NCBI GenBank assembly: GCA_905214345.1
Contig: CAJMLV010000006.1
Coordinates: 1 to 64,000 of the forward strand
Origin: an uncultured bacterium
Lineage (GTDB): Bacteria; Bacillota; Clostridia; Oscillospirales; Ruminococcaceae
DNA length: 64,000 nucleotides
Reading direction: 5' to 3'
Of this stretch, positions 33,054-41,246 are shown in pieces (the first letter of the stretch is position 1; each line of letters opens with the position of its first letter). Made by a program: the position numbers and the translations under genes. The notes under the pieces were generated by a model that did no database searches, was not told where the DNA came from, and was given only the letters and a program-made list of their open reading frames with translations.

Positions 33054-34013
33054 ATGATGGAGATTGAACGCCCCAAGATCGAGATGGCCAACCTTTCCCC
33101 CGACGGCCGATATGGCAAGTTCGTGGTGGAACCTCTGGAGCGCGGCTTCGGCACCACGCTGGGCAACAGCCTGCGTCGTGTTCTGCTCTCCAGCTTGCCC
33201 GGCGTGGCGGTCACCAGTGTGAAGATCGACGGCGTCGTGCATGAGTTCTCGACCATCGAGGGCGTGCGCGAGGACGTTACCGAGATCGTGTTGAACCTGA
33301 AGGGCGTTGCCGCCAAGATTTACGGCGACGGCCCCAAGACCGTCCGCGTGGAAGCCGCCGGCCCCTGCGAAGTCACTGCCGGCAGCATCAAGCAGGGCGA
33401 CGATCTGGAGATCCTCAACCCCGAATGGCACATTGCCACCCTGGGTGAGGGGGCCAAGCTCGTCATGGAGCTGACCTTCGACAAGGGTCGTGGCTATGTT
33501 CCGGCCGAGCGCAACAAGCTCGCGCTGATCGAAAAGAACGATGTCACCACTCTGCCTGTGGACAGCATCTATACTCCGGTGCTCAAGTGCAACTACACGG
33601 TGGACAACACCCGTGTGGGCCAGATCACCGACTTTGATAAACTGACCATCGAGGTCTGGACCGATGGCACCACCACCGCGCAGGAGGCCATGAGCCTGGC
33701 CGCGCGTGTGCTGACCGAACACCTGAATCTGTTCGTCAACCTGTGTGATGAAGCCGCCGAGACCGAAATCATGGTCGAAAACGATGAGAAGGGCAAGGAA
33801 AAAGCGCTGGAGATGACCATTGAAGAACTGGACCTGAGCGTCCGTTCCTTCAACTGCCTCAAGCGTGCCGGCATCAACACCGTGGGCGACCTCATCAGCA
33901 AGAGTGAGGACGACATGATGAAGGTGCGCAACCTTGGCCGCAAGAGCCTGGAAGAAGTCATGGCGAAACTTGACAGCCTGGGCTTCATGCTCACCAAAGA
34001 CGACGACAACTGA
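33054..34013 (+). CDS. rpoA: DNA-directed RNA polymerase alpha subunit
   Basis: A 319-residue alpha subunit. The N-terminal assembly domain has LERGFGTTLGNSLRRVLLSS; the C-terminal domain (ELDLSVRSFNCLKRAGINTV, then VRNLGRKSLEEVMAKL) binds UP elements and activators. RBS AAGGAGG. Confidence 0.98.
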   Translation: MMEIERPKIEMANLSPDGRYGKFVVEPLERGFGTTLGNSLRRVLLSSLPGVAVTSVKIDGVVHEFSTIEGVREDVTEIVLNLKGVAAKIYGDGPKTVRVEAAGPCEVTAGSIKQGDDLEILNPEWHIATLGEGAKLVMELTFDKGRGYVPAERNKLALIEKNDVTTLPVDSIYTPVLKCNYTVDNTRVGQITDFDKLTIEVWTDGTTTAQEAMSLAARVLTEHLNLFVNLCDEAAETEIMVENDEKGKEKALEMTIEELDLSVRSFNCLKRAGINTVGDLISKSEDDMMKVRNLGRKSLEEVMAKLDSLGFMLTKDDDN

Positions 34014-34030
34014 TAAAGGAGTGAAACAGA

Positions 34031-34372
34031 ATGCCCGGTACTAGAAAGCTTGGCCGCGCCACCGACAGCCGCAAGGCGATGCTGCGCGCTATGGTCACTT
34101 ATCTGTTCGAGAACGGCAAGATCGAGACCACCGTTACCCGCGCCAAGGAGGTTCGCTCCATGGCCGAGAAGATGGTCACCCTAAGCAAGGCCGGCGATCT
34201 GCACGACAAGCGCCAGATCTTCAGCTACATCACCAAGGAAGATGTTGCCAAGAAGGTTATCGATGTGTATGGTCCCAAGTATGCCGACCGCAACGGCGGC
34301 TACACCCGCATCATCCGCACCGGTATGCGCCGCGGCGACGCCGCCGAGATGGCCATTCTGGAGCTGGTCTGA
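34031..34372 (+). CDS. rplQ: 50S ribosomal protein L17
   Basis: A 113-residue L17 (KLGRATDSRKAMLRAMVTYL), last gene of the superoperon, located near the tunnel exit. Confidence 0.98.
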   Translation: MPGTRKLGRATDSRKAMLRAMVTYLFENGKIETTVTRAKEVRSMAEKMVTLSKAGDLHDKRQIFSYITKEDVAKKVIDVYGPKYADRNGGYTRIIRTGMRRGDAAEMAILELV

Positions 34373-34402
34373 TCAGACCGTTTCAGTGACTGACTGAACA
34401 AG

Positions 34403-34438
34403 AAAACCGCCTCTGACGAAAGTCAGGGGCGGTTTTTT
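34403..34438 (+). terminator. Terminator of the ribosomal superoperon
   Basis: A 15-bp stem (34403-34417 with 34422-34436; AAAACCGCC/GGCGGTTTT) capped by a GAAA tetraloop, then TT. A strong intrinsic terminator. Confidence 0.95.
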
Positions 34439-34473
34439 GTTGTGCCTGCTTCTACAAAAGCGGGGCAGGGGAC

Positions 34474-36042
34474 TTATAGGTTCCGGACAGGAATATTGGG
34501 GAAAGCCTGGCGGGCGCTGAACCGCCCCTGAGGACCGTACATCTCAAAATGCAGGTGGGTACCGGTGGAGTTTCCGGTAGAGCCCATGTAGCCGATGACC
34601 TGCCCGGCTTCCACATACTCGCCCTCACTGACGATGAACTGCAGCAGGTGGGCGTAGCGGGTGCTGTATCCGCCTTCGTGCTCAATGACCACATAGTTGC
34701 CGTAGCTGTTCCAGTCGCCCTGGGTCACAATGCCGTTCCAGGTGTAGGTCTGTACCACCGTGCCGGAAGCCGCCGCCAGGATGGGAGTGCCGCTGGGACC
34801 GGTAATGTCCACACCGGTATGGCTGCCCACCATCCACTGGCTGATATTGCGGTAACCCGGTGCGGGCCAGATGAAATCGTACCCGCCGATGCTGCCGTAC
34901 ATATAATCTTTCAGCTGGGTGCCGGTGACGCGCTGTTCCGGTATAGGGTCGGTCAACGTTTCCACCTGTACGGTCTGCACATCCGTCTGTACGCCGTCAA
35001 CGGTGGTCACATCCTGGGTGATCCGCCGCAGACCGTTCTGACCGGCCTGCAGAACCACCGTTTCGCCGTAATCATAGGCGGCGGATTCCTGGGTGTAGAC
35101 GACATAGGGGATCTCTTCCTCATAGGTCTGGCGTTCAATGGTGCGCACTTTCAGGATGCTTTCATCACTGCACAGCTGAGTAAGCACATCGCTGTACGGC
35201 TGTACCGAGCCGGAGAAGAACAACCCGTCCACCAGTTGGATGTCATGGACAAAATCCACTCGCTGGTTGGGGTCCGCTATGTTTTCATAAGGAAGAAGAG
35301 TACTCTGGAGATAACTGCGCAGATGATCGCCATCAGAGGTCACATATTGCAGTTCTCCATCCATGTATACGGCGGTGGCTTCCTGAAGTTCACCGCCGGT
35401 AGCGACCAGCAGCGCATTGACCAGTTCATTCTGCCCCATGGTGCGGTCATAGTCGGTGGTCAGAGTGTAGGTGGGCCAGATGTCAAACCCGGCATTGTCT
35501 GCAGATTGGCCTGCATCCTCCAGCACTTGCTCAGCGTTCAGGATGCGTTCGTACACCGTGCTGCGGGCGTCCTCAAACACCTGTTCGTTTTCCACATAAC
35601 CTACGGTATTGCCGTTGACCTCTACCTGAAGGACGTAGCTGCGGTCCAGCCCGGCATACACGGACCAGCCCAGTAAACCGGCCGATGCCGCCAATAGAGT
35701 GCCCTGCAGCAGCCAGACAGGGGAGAAACGGGCCACGGTCTGCCCGGTGTCCGGCGGTGCCAGCGGACGGACAAGCGCGCCCAGCAGCTGCACAAAGCCG
35801 CGCAGGAACACCCCTGCAAACCAGCCCAGACTGCGGCACAGGCGGATCATGGTATATTCCACCAGGAAGCCGATCACATACAGGAACTGGCCGATCTCAT
35901 GCCAGTATGGTAAAGCCCGGAAACGGTCCCGTATCCGCTGCCGGGCCGCACTGCGCTGCTCATTCTTTTTCCAGGAGCGCACGGTGCGGCGGCAGCGCCA
36001 GGCGTCCAGCAGGGAAGTGCGGGGAGGTTTGGTTTTCATCAT
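34474..36042 (-). CDS. Membrane-anchored M23 peptidase with G5 domain
   Basis: A 522-residue cell-wall peptidase. A basic N-terminal region with hydrophobic stretches and a transmembrane segment (WLLQGTLLAASAGLLGWSVY, about 120 residues in) are followed by an extracytoplasmic region, a G5-like domain (EIPYVVYTQESAAYDYGETV onward) and a C-terminal LytM/M23 domain. The catalytic zinc motifs are HTGVDITGPSGTPI (HxxxD) and HLHFEM (HxH). It probably cleaves peptidoglycan cross-links at division or growth. The start is set at ATG 36042 because the promoter -10 lies at 36108-36113, ruling out the upstream GTG 36117. Confidence 0.85.
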   Translation of the reverse strand: MMKTKPPRTSLLDAWRCRRTVRSWKKNEQRSAARQRIRDRFRALPYWHEIGQFLYVIGFLVEYTMIRLCRSLGWFAGVFLRGFVQLLGALVRPLAPPDTGQTVARFSPVWLLQGTLLAASAGLLGWSVYAGLDRSYVLQVEVNGNTVGYVENEQVFEDARSTVYERILNAEQVLEDAGQSADNAGFDIWPTYTLTTDYDRTMGQNELVNALLVATGGELQEATAVYMDGELQYVTSDGDHLRSYLQSTLLPYENIADPNQRVDFVHDIQLVDGLFFSGSVQPYSDVLTQLCSDESILKVRTIERQTYEEEIPYVVYTQESAAYDYGETVVLQAGQNGLRRITQDVTTVDGVQTDVQTVQVETLTDPIPEQRVTGTQLKDYMYGSIGGYDFIWPAPGYRNISQWMVGSHTGVDITGPSGTPILAAASGTVVQTYTWNGIVTQGDWNSYGNYVVIEHEGGYSTRYAHLLQFIVSEGEYVEAGQVIGYMGSTGNSTGTHLHFEMYGPQGRFSARQAFPNIPVRNL

Positions 36043-36107
36043 GATTATAAGATCACTCGTCTTTGCTTTGAAAAAAGAAGGTCTAATACGATAGACCATA
36101 TAAGGAA

Positions 36108-36136
36108 AGTGTATCACGACGGCCGGACCCTGTCAA
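36108..36136 (-). promoter_or_regulatory. SigA promoter of the M23 peptidase gene
   Basis: On the minus strand, TTGACA (plus 36131-36136), 17 bp, TACACT (plus 36108-36113) with TGA before it, giving an extended -10. Confidence 0.75.
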
Positions 36137-36307
36137 GGCGGGTTCAAGCACAGGGGAGTCTATGGGACAGCACTGCGGCGGGAAAACAGGCACAATTGCA
36201 AAATTTTTGTAAAAAATACCAGAATTATCACGGACCCTGCAGAAAGGGGATGTGCAAGGTGCGGAAAATCTAAGATTGCACAAAAAATGCCCTGTTGACA
36301 GATGCTT

Positions 36308-36335
36308 TTGCCGTTCCCATGTGATAAAATATAAT
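36308..36335 (+). promoter_or_regulatory. SigA promoter of the PRPP synthetase gene
   Basis: TTGCCG (36308-36313), 16 bp, TATAAT (36330-36335), about 60 bp upstream of the start. A consensus TTGACA at 36295-36300 lies too far from this -10. Confidence 0.6.
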
Positions 36336-36396
36336 TGAGTTATGATGCACCTTTGTGTGCGCAAAATATGTATAAAGTTCAGTGAAGGAGCAACGT

Positions 36397-37560
36397 ATGG
36401 CTGATATGAATCTTGGCCCCCGTGACTTTTTTGCGAAAGAGGACGCAATTGCTGATCTGGGACTTCTGGCCTGCCCCGGTGCAGAGGAACTGGCCAATCT
36501 GGTAGACGGACACCTGGTGCGCTGGGCCCGGGAGGTCGGCATGGATGTGGACACCTTTATCATCCCTTCCGACTGCCCCCGCTTCCAGTCCGGTGACGCC
36601 AAGGGCCTGGTCAAGGCCTCTACCCGCGGCGACGACATTTTCATCTTTGTTGATCCGGGCAACTACAGCGTTACCTACAAGCTGTTCGGCTATGAGAACC
36701 ATCTCTCTCCCGACGATCACTTCCAGAACCTGCTGCGCCTGATCCAGGCTGTTTCCGGCCGTGCTCACCGCATCAGTGTCATCATGCCCAGCCTGTACGG
36801 CGGCCGTCAGCATCGCCGCGTCAGCCGCGAAAGCCTGGACTGCGCCTTCTCTCTGCAGCAGCTGCGGTCTGTGGGCGTCAAGAACATCATCACCTTCGAC
36901 GCTCATGACCCCCGCGTCCAGAACGCTGTGCCCACCATGAGCTTCGACAACGTCATGCCCACCTACCAGGTGCTGAAGTGCCTGCTGCATCATGTGCCCG
37001 ATGTCCGTTTTGACAAGGAGCACTTCATGGTCGTTTCTCCCGACGAAGGCGCCATGAACCGCAATATGTACTACTCCAGCGTGCTGGGCTGCAACCTGGG
37101 TATGTTCTACAAGCGCCGCGACTATTCCAAGATCGTCAACGGCCGCAACCCCATTGTTGCTCATGAATACCTGGGCGAGAGCGTGGAGGGCAAGGACGTC
37201 TTCATTGCCGACGACATCATCGCTTCCGGCGAGAGCATGCTGGACATTGCCTACGGCCTGAAGATGCGCGGCGCCCGCAAGATCTTCACCTACGCCACCT
37301 TCCCCCTGTTCACCGCTGGTTTGGACAAGTTCGACAAGGCCTACAACGACGGTATCCTGTCCGCCGTGCTGGGCACCAACCTGACCTACCGCATGCCCGA
37401 ACTGCTGGAGCGTGAATGGTACCATGACGTGGACGTGTCCAAGTACACCGCCTATTTCATCGCCGCCATCAACCACGACAAGAGCGTGTCCAGCATCATC
37501 GATCCCATGGTCAAGATCCGTGCGCTGCTCAACCGCCACGGCATCAACATGGAGTATTGA
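36397..37560 (+). CDS. prs: Divergent ribose-phosphate pyrophosphokinase (PRPP synthetase)
   Basis: A 387-residue member of the PRPP synthetase family, which makes PRPP from ribose-5-phosphate and ATP. It is longer than the usual 310-320 residues. Family marks are SLYGGRQHRRVSRESLDCAF (ATP flexible region), ITFDAHDPRVQNAVP in place of the usual DLHxxQxxGFF, and the PRPP loop DVFIADDIIASGESML. These substitutions place it in a divergent branch, so substrate preference is inferred. Start ATG 36397 with AAGGAG. A C-terminal extension contains FIAAINHDKSVSSIIDP. PRPP made here would feed pncB (41247). Confidence 0.82.
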   Translation: MADMNLGPRDFFAKEDAIADLGLLACPGAEELANLVDGHLVRWAREVGMDVDTFIIPSDCPRFQSGDAKGLVKASTRGDDIFIFVDPGNYSVTYKLFGYENHLSPDDHFQNLLRLIQAVSGRAHRISVIMPSLYGGRQHRRVSRESLDCAFSLQQLRSVGVKNIITFDAHDPRVQNAVPTMSFDNVMPTYQVLKCLLHHVPDVRFDKEHFMVVSPDEGAMNRNMYYSSVLGCNLGMFYKRRDYSKIVNGRNPIVAHEYLGESVEGKDVFIADDIIASGESMLDIAYGLKMRGARKIFTYATFPLFTAGLDKFDKAYNDGILSAVLGTNLTYRMPELLEREWYHDVDVSKYTAYFIAAINHDKSVSSIIDPMVKIRALLNRHGINMEY

Positions 37561-37587
37561 TCGGCGCCTGACAATTCAATAGCCTGA

Positions 37588-37622
37588 TTTTTTGCCTGTG
37601 CCGTTTCGGCACAGGCAAAAAA
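37588..37622. other. Strong hairpin with reversed T/A polarity
   Basis: A perfect 15-bp inverted repeat: six T then GCCTGTGCC, a short loop, GGCACAGGC then six A. Unlike a standard terminator, the T run is on the 5' side and the A run on the 3' side on both strands. It follows prs by 27 nt. Confidence 0.7.
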
Positions 37623-37623
37623 T

Positions 37624-37652
37624 TTGCATTGCGGCGCCCGTATAGCTATAAT
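37624..37652 (+). promoter_or_regulatory. SigA promoter of murD
   Basis: TTGCAT (37624-37629), 17 bp, TATAAT (37647-37652). The -35 begins right after the preceding hairpin. Confidence 0.75.
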
Positions 37653-37712
37653 AATGGGGTATAAAGAATTTCAGGGCGACAGCCCTTTTGCCGAAAAAAG
37701 GAGAGGTTTTGT

Positions 37713-39107
37713 ATGCTGCCAATCGAACGTCTGCGCGCTATGGTCGCCGGCAAAAAGGTGGCTTTCATCGGTGCCGGTGTCAGCCACAAGCAGTGCATCG
37801 AACAGTTTGCGGCGCTGGGAGCACAGGTGACCCTGTGCGACCAGAAACCCACACTGGAATCCTTTGGAGATTACGCCGAAACGCTCCGCCGCCTGCAGGT
37901 CAACCTGAGCCTGGGCGAGCATTACGCCGACGGCTTTGCGGGGCAGGACATTATCATGCGCACCCCCGGGTACGAGTACTACAAGCCCGAACTGCAGGCC
38001 GCGCTGAAAGCCGGTACCATGGTCACCAGTGAGGTGGAACTCTTCTTTGAACTCTGCCCCTGTGAGATCGTGGCTGTGACCGGTTCCGACGGCAAGACCA
38101 CTACCACCACCCTCATCGCCAAGATGCTGGAAGCCGCCGGCCGCAAGGTGCTGCTGGGCGGCAACATCGGCGCGGCCCTGCTGCCCCAGTTGGAGACTGT
38201 CACCGCCGAGGACATCGCCGTGGCGGAGCTTTCCAGCTTCCAGCTCATCAGCATGCGCCGCAGTCCCAAGGTGGCGGTGGTCACCAACGTGACCCCCAAC
38301 CATCTGGACCACCATAAGGATATGCAGGAATACATCGACGCCAAGCGCAACATCCTGCTGTGGCAGACCCCGCCCTGCCGTGCCGTCCTGGGCTACGAGA
38401 ACGAGATCTCCCGCTCCATGGCCGCCGACTGCAAGGGGGACCAGGTCTGGTTCACCCGCCTGCATGAGACCGACAAGGGCGCTTTCCTGCGGGAATCCGA
38501 CGATACCCTCTGCTATGCCGAAAACGGTGTGGTGACCCCCATTGTGCCCCATGCGGATGTGAAACTCCGCGGCCTGCACAATGTGGAAAACCTGCTGGCC
38601 GCCATGGCCGCCGTCTGGGGCCTGGTCCCGGTGGAAGCCATGCGCCGCGTGGCCTCTACCTTCACCGGCGTGGAGCACCGCATCGAGCCGGTGCGCATGC
38701 TGGACGGCGTGCAGTATTACAACGACTCCATCGCCACCAGCCCCACCCGTACCATTGCGGGTCTGCGCAGCTTTGACCAGAAACTCATTCTCATCGCGGG
38801 CGGTTATGACAAGAAGATCAGCTACGCCCCTCTGGCGCCGGAACTCATCGCCCATGTAAAGGTGCTGATCCTCATGGGCGCTACCGGTCCCATCATTGAG
38901 CGGGAGGTCAGTGCCTGCCCCGGCTTTGCCGAGAGCGGTCTGGTGATCCTCCACGCCGATTCCATGCAGGACGCGGTGGAACAGGCCCGCGCAGCCGCCA
39001 AACCGGGGGATATCGTCAGCCTGTCGCCTGCGTCGGCATCCTTTGACCATTATCCCAATTTTGAAGCCCGGGGACGGGAATACAAGGAAATCGTCCATAA
39101 TCTGTAA
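37713..39107 (+). CDS. murD: UDP-N-acetylmuramoyl-L-alanine:D-glutamate ligase
   Basis: A 464-residue Mur ligase that adds D-Glu to UDP-MurNAc-L-Ala in the cytoplasm. N-terminal Rossmann domain (KKVAFIGAGVSH), ATP P-loop VTGSDGKTTTT (about 122-132), LSSFQL and NHLDHHKDMQEY of the central domain, and the C-terminal HRIEPVRMLDGVQYYNDSIATSP. It stands alone rather than in a mur/dcw cluster and is followed by a GNAT gene 19 bp on. Confidence 0.95.
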   Translation: MLPIERLRAMVAGKKVAFIGAGVSHKQCIEQFAALGAQVTLCDQKPTLESFGDYAETLRRLQVNLSLGEHYADGFAGQDIIMRTPGYEYYKPELQAALKAGTMVTSEVELFFELCPCEIVAVTGSDGKTTTTTLIAKMLEAAGRKVLLGGNIGAALLPQLETVTAEDIAVAELSSFQLISMRRSPKVAVVTNVTPNHLDHHKDMQEYIDAKRNILLWQTPPCRAVLGYENEISRSMAADCKGDQVWFTRLHETDKGAFLRESDDTLCYAENGVVTPIVPHADVKLRGLHNVENLLAAMAAVWGLVPVEAMRRVASTFTGVEHRIEPVRMLDGVQYYNDSIATSPTRTIAGLRSFDQKLILIAGGYDKKISYAPLAPELIAHVKVLILMGATGPIIEREVSACPGFAESGLVILHADSMQDAVEQARAAAKPGDIVSLSPASASFDHYPNFEARGREYKEIVHNL

Positions 39108-39126
39108 AATACAAGGAGGTGCCCCC

Positions 39127-39918
39127 ATGATTCAAGCTGTAACCGACGCTGCTCAAAAGCAGTCTTTTCTGCAGACTGTAGAGGGGGTACCTTATTTTCA
39201 GGCCCTGCTGGGGCGTGATGCTGCGCTCTGGACCGGTAATCCCGGCGCGCCTTCCCGGCTGTTCACCCTGCCCGGCGGAGCGCTGGCCCTCAGCGGCCGC
39301 TCGGCCCAGCTGTGCTGTGAAAAGGGCACTGAACCCGACTGGGAGGAACTGGCACTCTTTCTGCAGTTTGCCGGGGTGAAGCGCCTGACCATGAACACCT
39401 GCCCGCCCGAAACCTGGCCCCTGCGCCGGGATCTGTATCTCTACACCCTGGCCCCCGGCGGGCATCTGGAACCGCCGCCATTGTTGGAAGGGCTGATCAT
39501 TGACCGTAGCCCCTCCATGCAGGCCATCAGTGAGGAACTTTTCCCCGGGGAGCCGGAACAGCAGGAGCATTTTTATTCCGAATCCTGCACCGCCCTCAAC
39601 CACGGCTATGCCCGGGTGCTGGCTGTGCGGGACGGGGCAGGGGAGATGATCTGCACCGTGGGCGCCTATGCCATCTGCAACGGTGAAGCCTACATGGCGG
39701 CGGGGGAGACCCGGGAAGAACTGCGAGGCCAGGGCATCGGCGGGCATCTCATCGCAACCATGGCCAACGAACTGGCTGCCGAAGGCTACACTGTCACCTT
39801 TTTGTGTGAGGAGAAACGCCGCCATTTCTACGACCGGCTGGGCTTTGTCCGCACCCTGAACTACGGCCAGTATCTTCTGCCCCCACAAGACAACAACGAA
39901 GGAACAGAAAACCAATGA
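39127..39918 (+). CDS. GNAT family N-acetyltransferase
   Basis: A 263-residue protein whose C-terminal half is a GNAT fold. The acetyl-CoA motif A is ELRGQGIGGHLIATMANEL, and the YDRLGF stretch marks the last strand. The N-terminal half is less conserved, as in two-domain GNATs. Substrate unknown. ATG 39127 has AAGGAGGT upstream. It overlaps the next gene by 4 bp (ATGA). Confidence 0.85.
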   Translation: MIQAVTDAAQKQSFLQTVEGVPYFQALLGRDAALWTGNPGAPSRLFTLPGGALALSGRSAQLCCEKGTEPDWEELALFLQFAGVKRLTMNTCPPETWPLRRDLYLYTLAPGGHLEPPPLLEGLIIDRSPSMQAISEELFPGEPEQQEHFYSESCTALNHGYARVLAVRDGAGEMICTVGAYAICNGEAYMAAGETREELRGQGIGGHLIATMANELAAEGYTVTFLCEEKRRHFYDRLGFVRTLNYGQYLLPPQDNNEGTENQ

Positions 39919-41174
39919 TCGAACAATTTTTTGACCTGAAACCGGAAGTCCTGGTCCTGGATAAAAAGGCCCTGGAACTGTGCAAGGAGCAGTTTGCCCA
40001 TGTGGAGGAGATCCGGGATTATAACCAGCTGAAAATGCTCAAAGCCTTCACCGGCTGCGGGGTGGAAGCCCGCCACTTCTGGGGCTCCTCCGGCTACGGC
40101 GTCTGGGACGACAGCCGCAACAAGCTGGAAGAGGTATTTGCCCGCTGCATGGGGGCGGAAGCCGCCCTGGTGCGCCCGCAGTTCATGAGCGGCACCCATA
40201 CTCTGGCGGTGGCCCTCTTCGGCCTGCTGCGTCCCGGCGATACCCTGCTGGCTGCCACCGGCCGCCCCTACGATACCCTGGAAGGGGTCATCGGTATCGG
40301 GGAAGCAGGCAAGGGCTGTGGCACTCTGCGGGAATTCGGCGTACTGTACGACGAATGTCCCCTGAAGTCCGACTTCACTCCCGATTACGACGCCATTGCC
40401 CGCCAGGCCAAGACCGCCACGGTGGTGCATATCCAGCGCAGCCGGGGCTATACCCAGCGCAACGCCTTTGATCTGGAAACCATCCGCAAAGTGGCCGAAA
40501 CTGCCCGCAAAGCCAATCCCAACGTGGTGATTTTTGTGGACAACTGCTACGGTGAATTCACCCAGAAGCAGGAACCCCTGGAAGTGGGGGCCGACCTCAT
40601 GGCCGGCAGCTTCATCAAGAACCCCGGCGGCGGGATCACCCCCACCGGCGGCTACATTGCCGGCCGCGCCGACCTGGTGGAGAAAGTCAGCCACCGCTTC
40701 ACTGCTCCCGGCATCGGCGCCGAGCTGGGCTGCACCCAGGACAGCCTGCGGGATACCTTCCTGGGCTTCTACTATGCCCCCGGCGTGGTGTGCGAAGCCC
40801 TCAAGACCGCCATTTACGCCCAGTGCCTGCTGGAACTGTCCGGCGTGAATCCGGTGCCCCGCTACACCGCCGACCACAACGACATCGTTACCTGCTTCGA
40901 TTCCGGCAGCGCAGCGGCTTTGCAGGGCTTCTGCACCGGCATCCAGCAGGGCAGTCCCATCGACAGCATCGCCGCCCCCGAACCTGCCGACGAGCCCGGC
41001 TATACCGATAAAGTCATCATGGCTTCCGGAAGCTTTACCGAGGGCAGCACCATCGAGCTTTCCTGTGACGGCCCCCTGCGCGAGCCTTATACCTGCTACC
41101 TGCAGGGCGGTGTGAACTTTACCGCCGCCCGTGCCGCGGTTCTCTGCGCTGTGCAGAACGCCTTTTTTGCCTGA
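39915..41174 (+). CDS. Aluminium-resistance-like PLP-dependent enzyme (methionine gamma-lyase family)
   Basis: A 419-residue fold type I PLP enzyme of the YnbB/aluminium resistance family, annotated as methionine gamma-lyase-like. The cofactor lysine lies in MAGSFIKNPGGGI, the phosphate-binding region in VRPQFMSGTHTLAVALFGLL, and the PLP aspartate region in VVIFVDNCYGEF. The natural reaction is not established. It is coupled to the GNAT gene. Confidence 0.85.
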   Translation: MIEQFFDLKPEVLVLDKKALELCKEQFAHVEEIRDYNQLKMLKAFTGCGVEARHFWGSSGYGVWDDSRNKLEEVFARCMGAEAALVRPQFMSGTHTLAVALFGLLRPGDTLLAATGRPYDTLEGVIGIGEAGKGCGTLREFGVLYDECPLKSDFTPDYDAIARQAKTATVVHIQRSRGYTQRNAFDLETIRKVAETARKANPNVVIFVDNCYGEFTQKQEPLEVGADLMAGSFIKNPGGGITPTGGYIAGRADLVEKVSHRFTAPGIGAELGCTQDSLRDTFLGFYYAPGVVCEALKTAIYAQCLLELSGVNPVPRYTADHNDIVTCFDSGSAAALQGFCTGIQQGSPIDSIAAPEPADEPGYTDKVIMASGSFTEGSTIELSCDGPLREPYTCYLQGGVNFTAARAAVLCAVQNAFFA

Positions 41175-41246
41175 CCTTGTATCACAGCCGTCCCACGGCG
41201 GCTTTGCGTCAATATGACCCTATTGACCGAAAGGAAGGAAAACACC

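Larger units (their letters stand above)
36043..36396. other. 354-nt divergent intergenic region
   Basis: It separates the M23 gene (minus) and the PRPP synthetase gene (plus). It holds one promoter for each, a small hairpin in the M23 leader (GGTCTA/TAGACC, 36080-36097) and an A/T-rich centre (about 36190-36240) without recognisable genes. Confidence 0.6.

Noticed and set aside
36295..36300. TTGACA as the -35 of the PRPP synthetase promoter
   Set aside because: The only -10 (36330-36335) is 29 bp away; TTGCCG at 36308-36313 has proper spacing.
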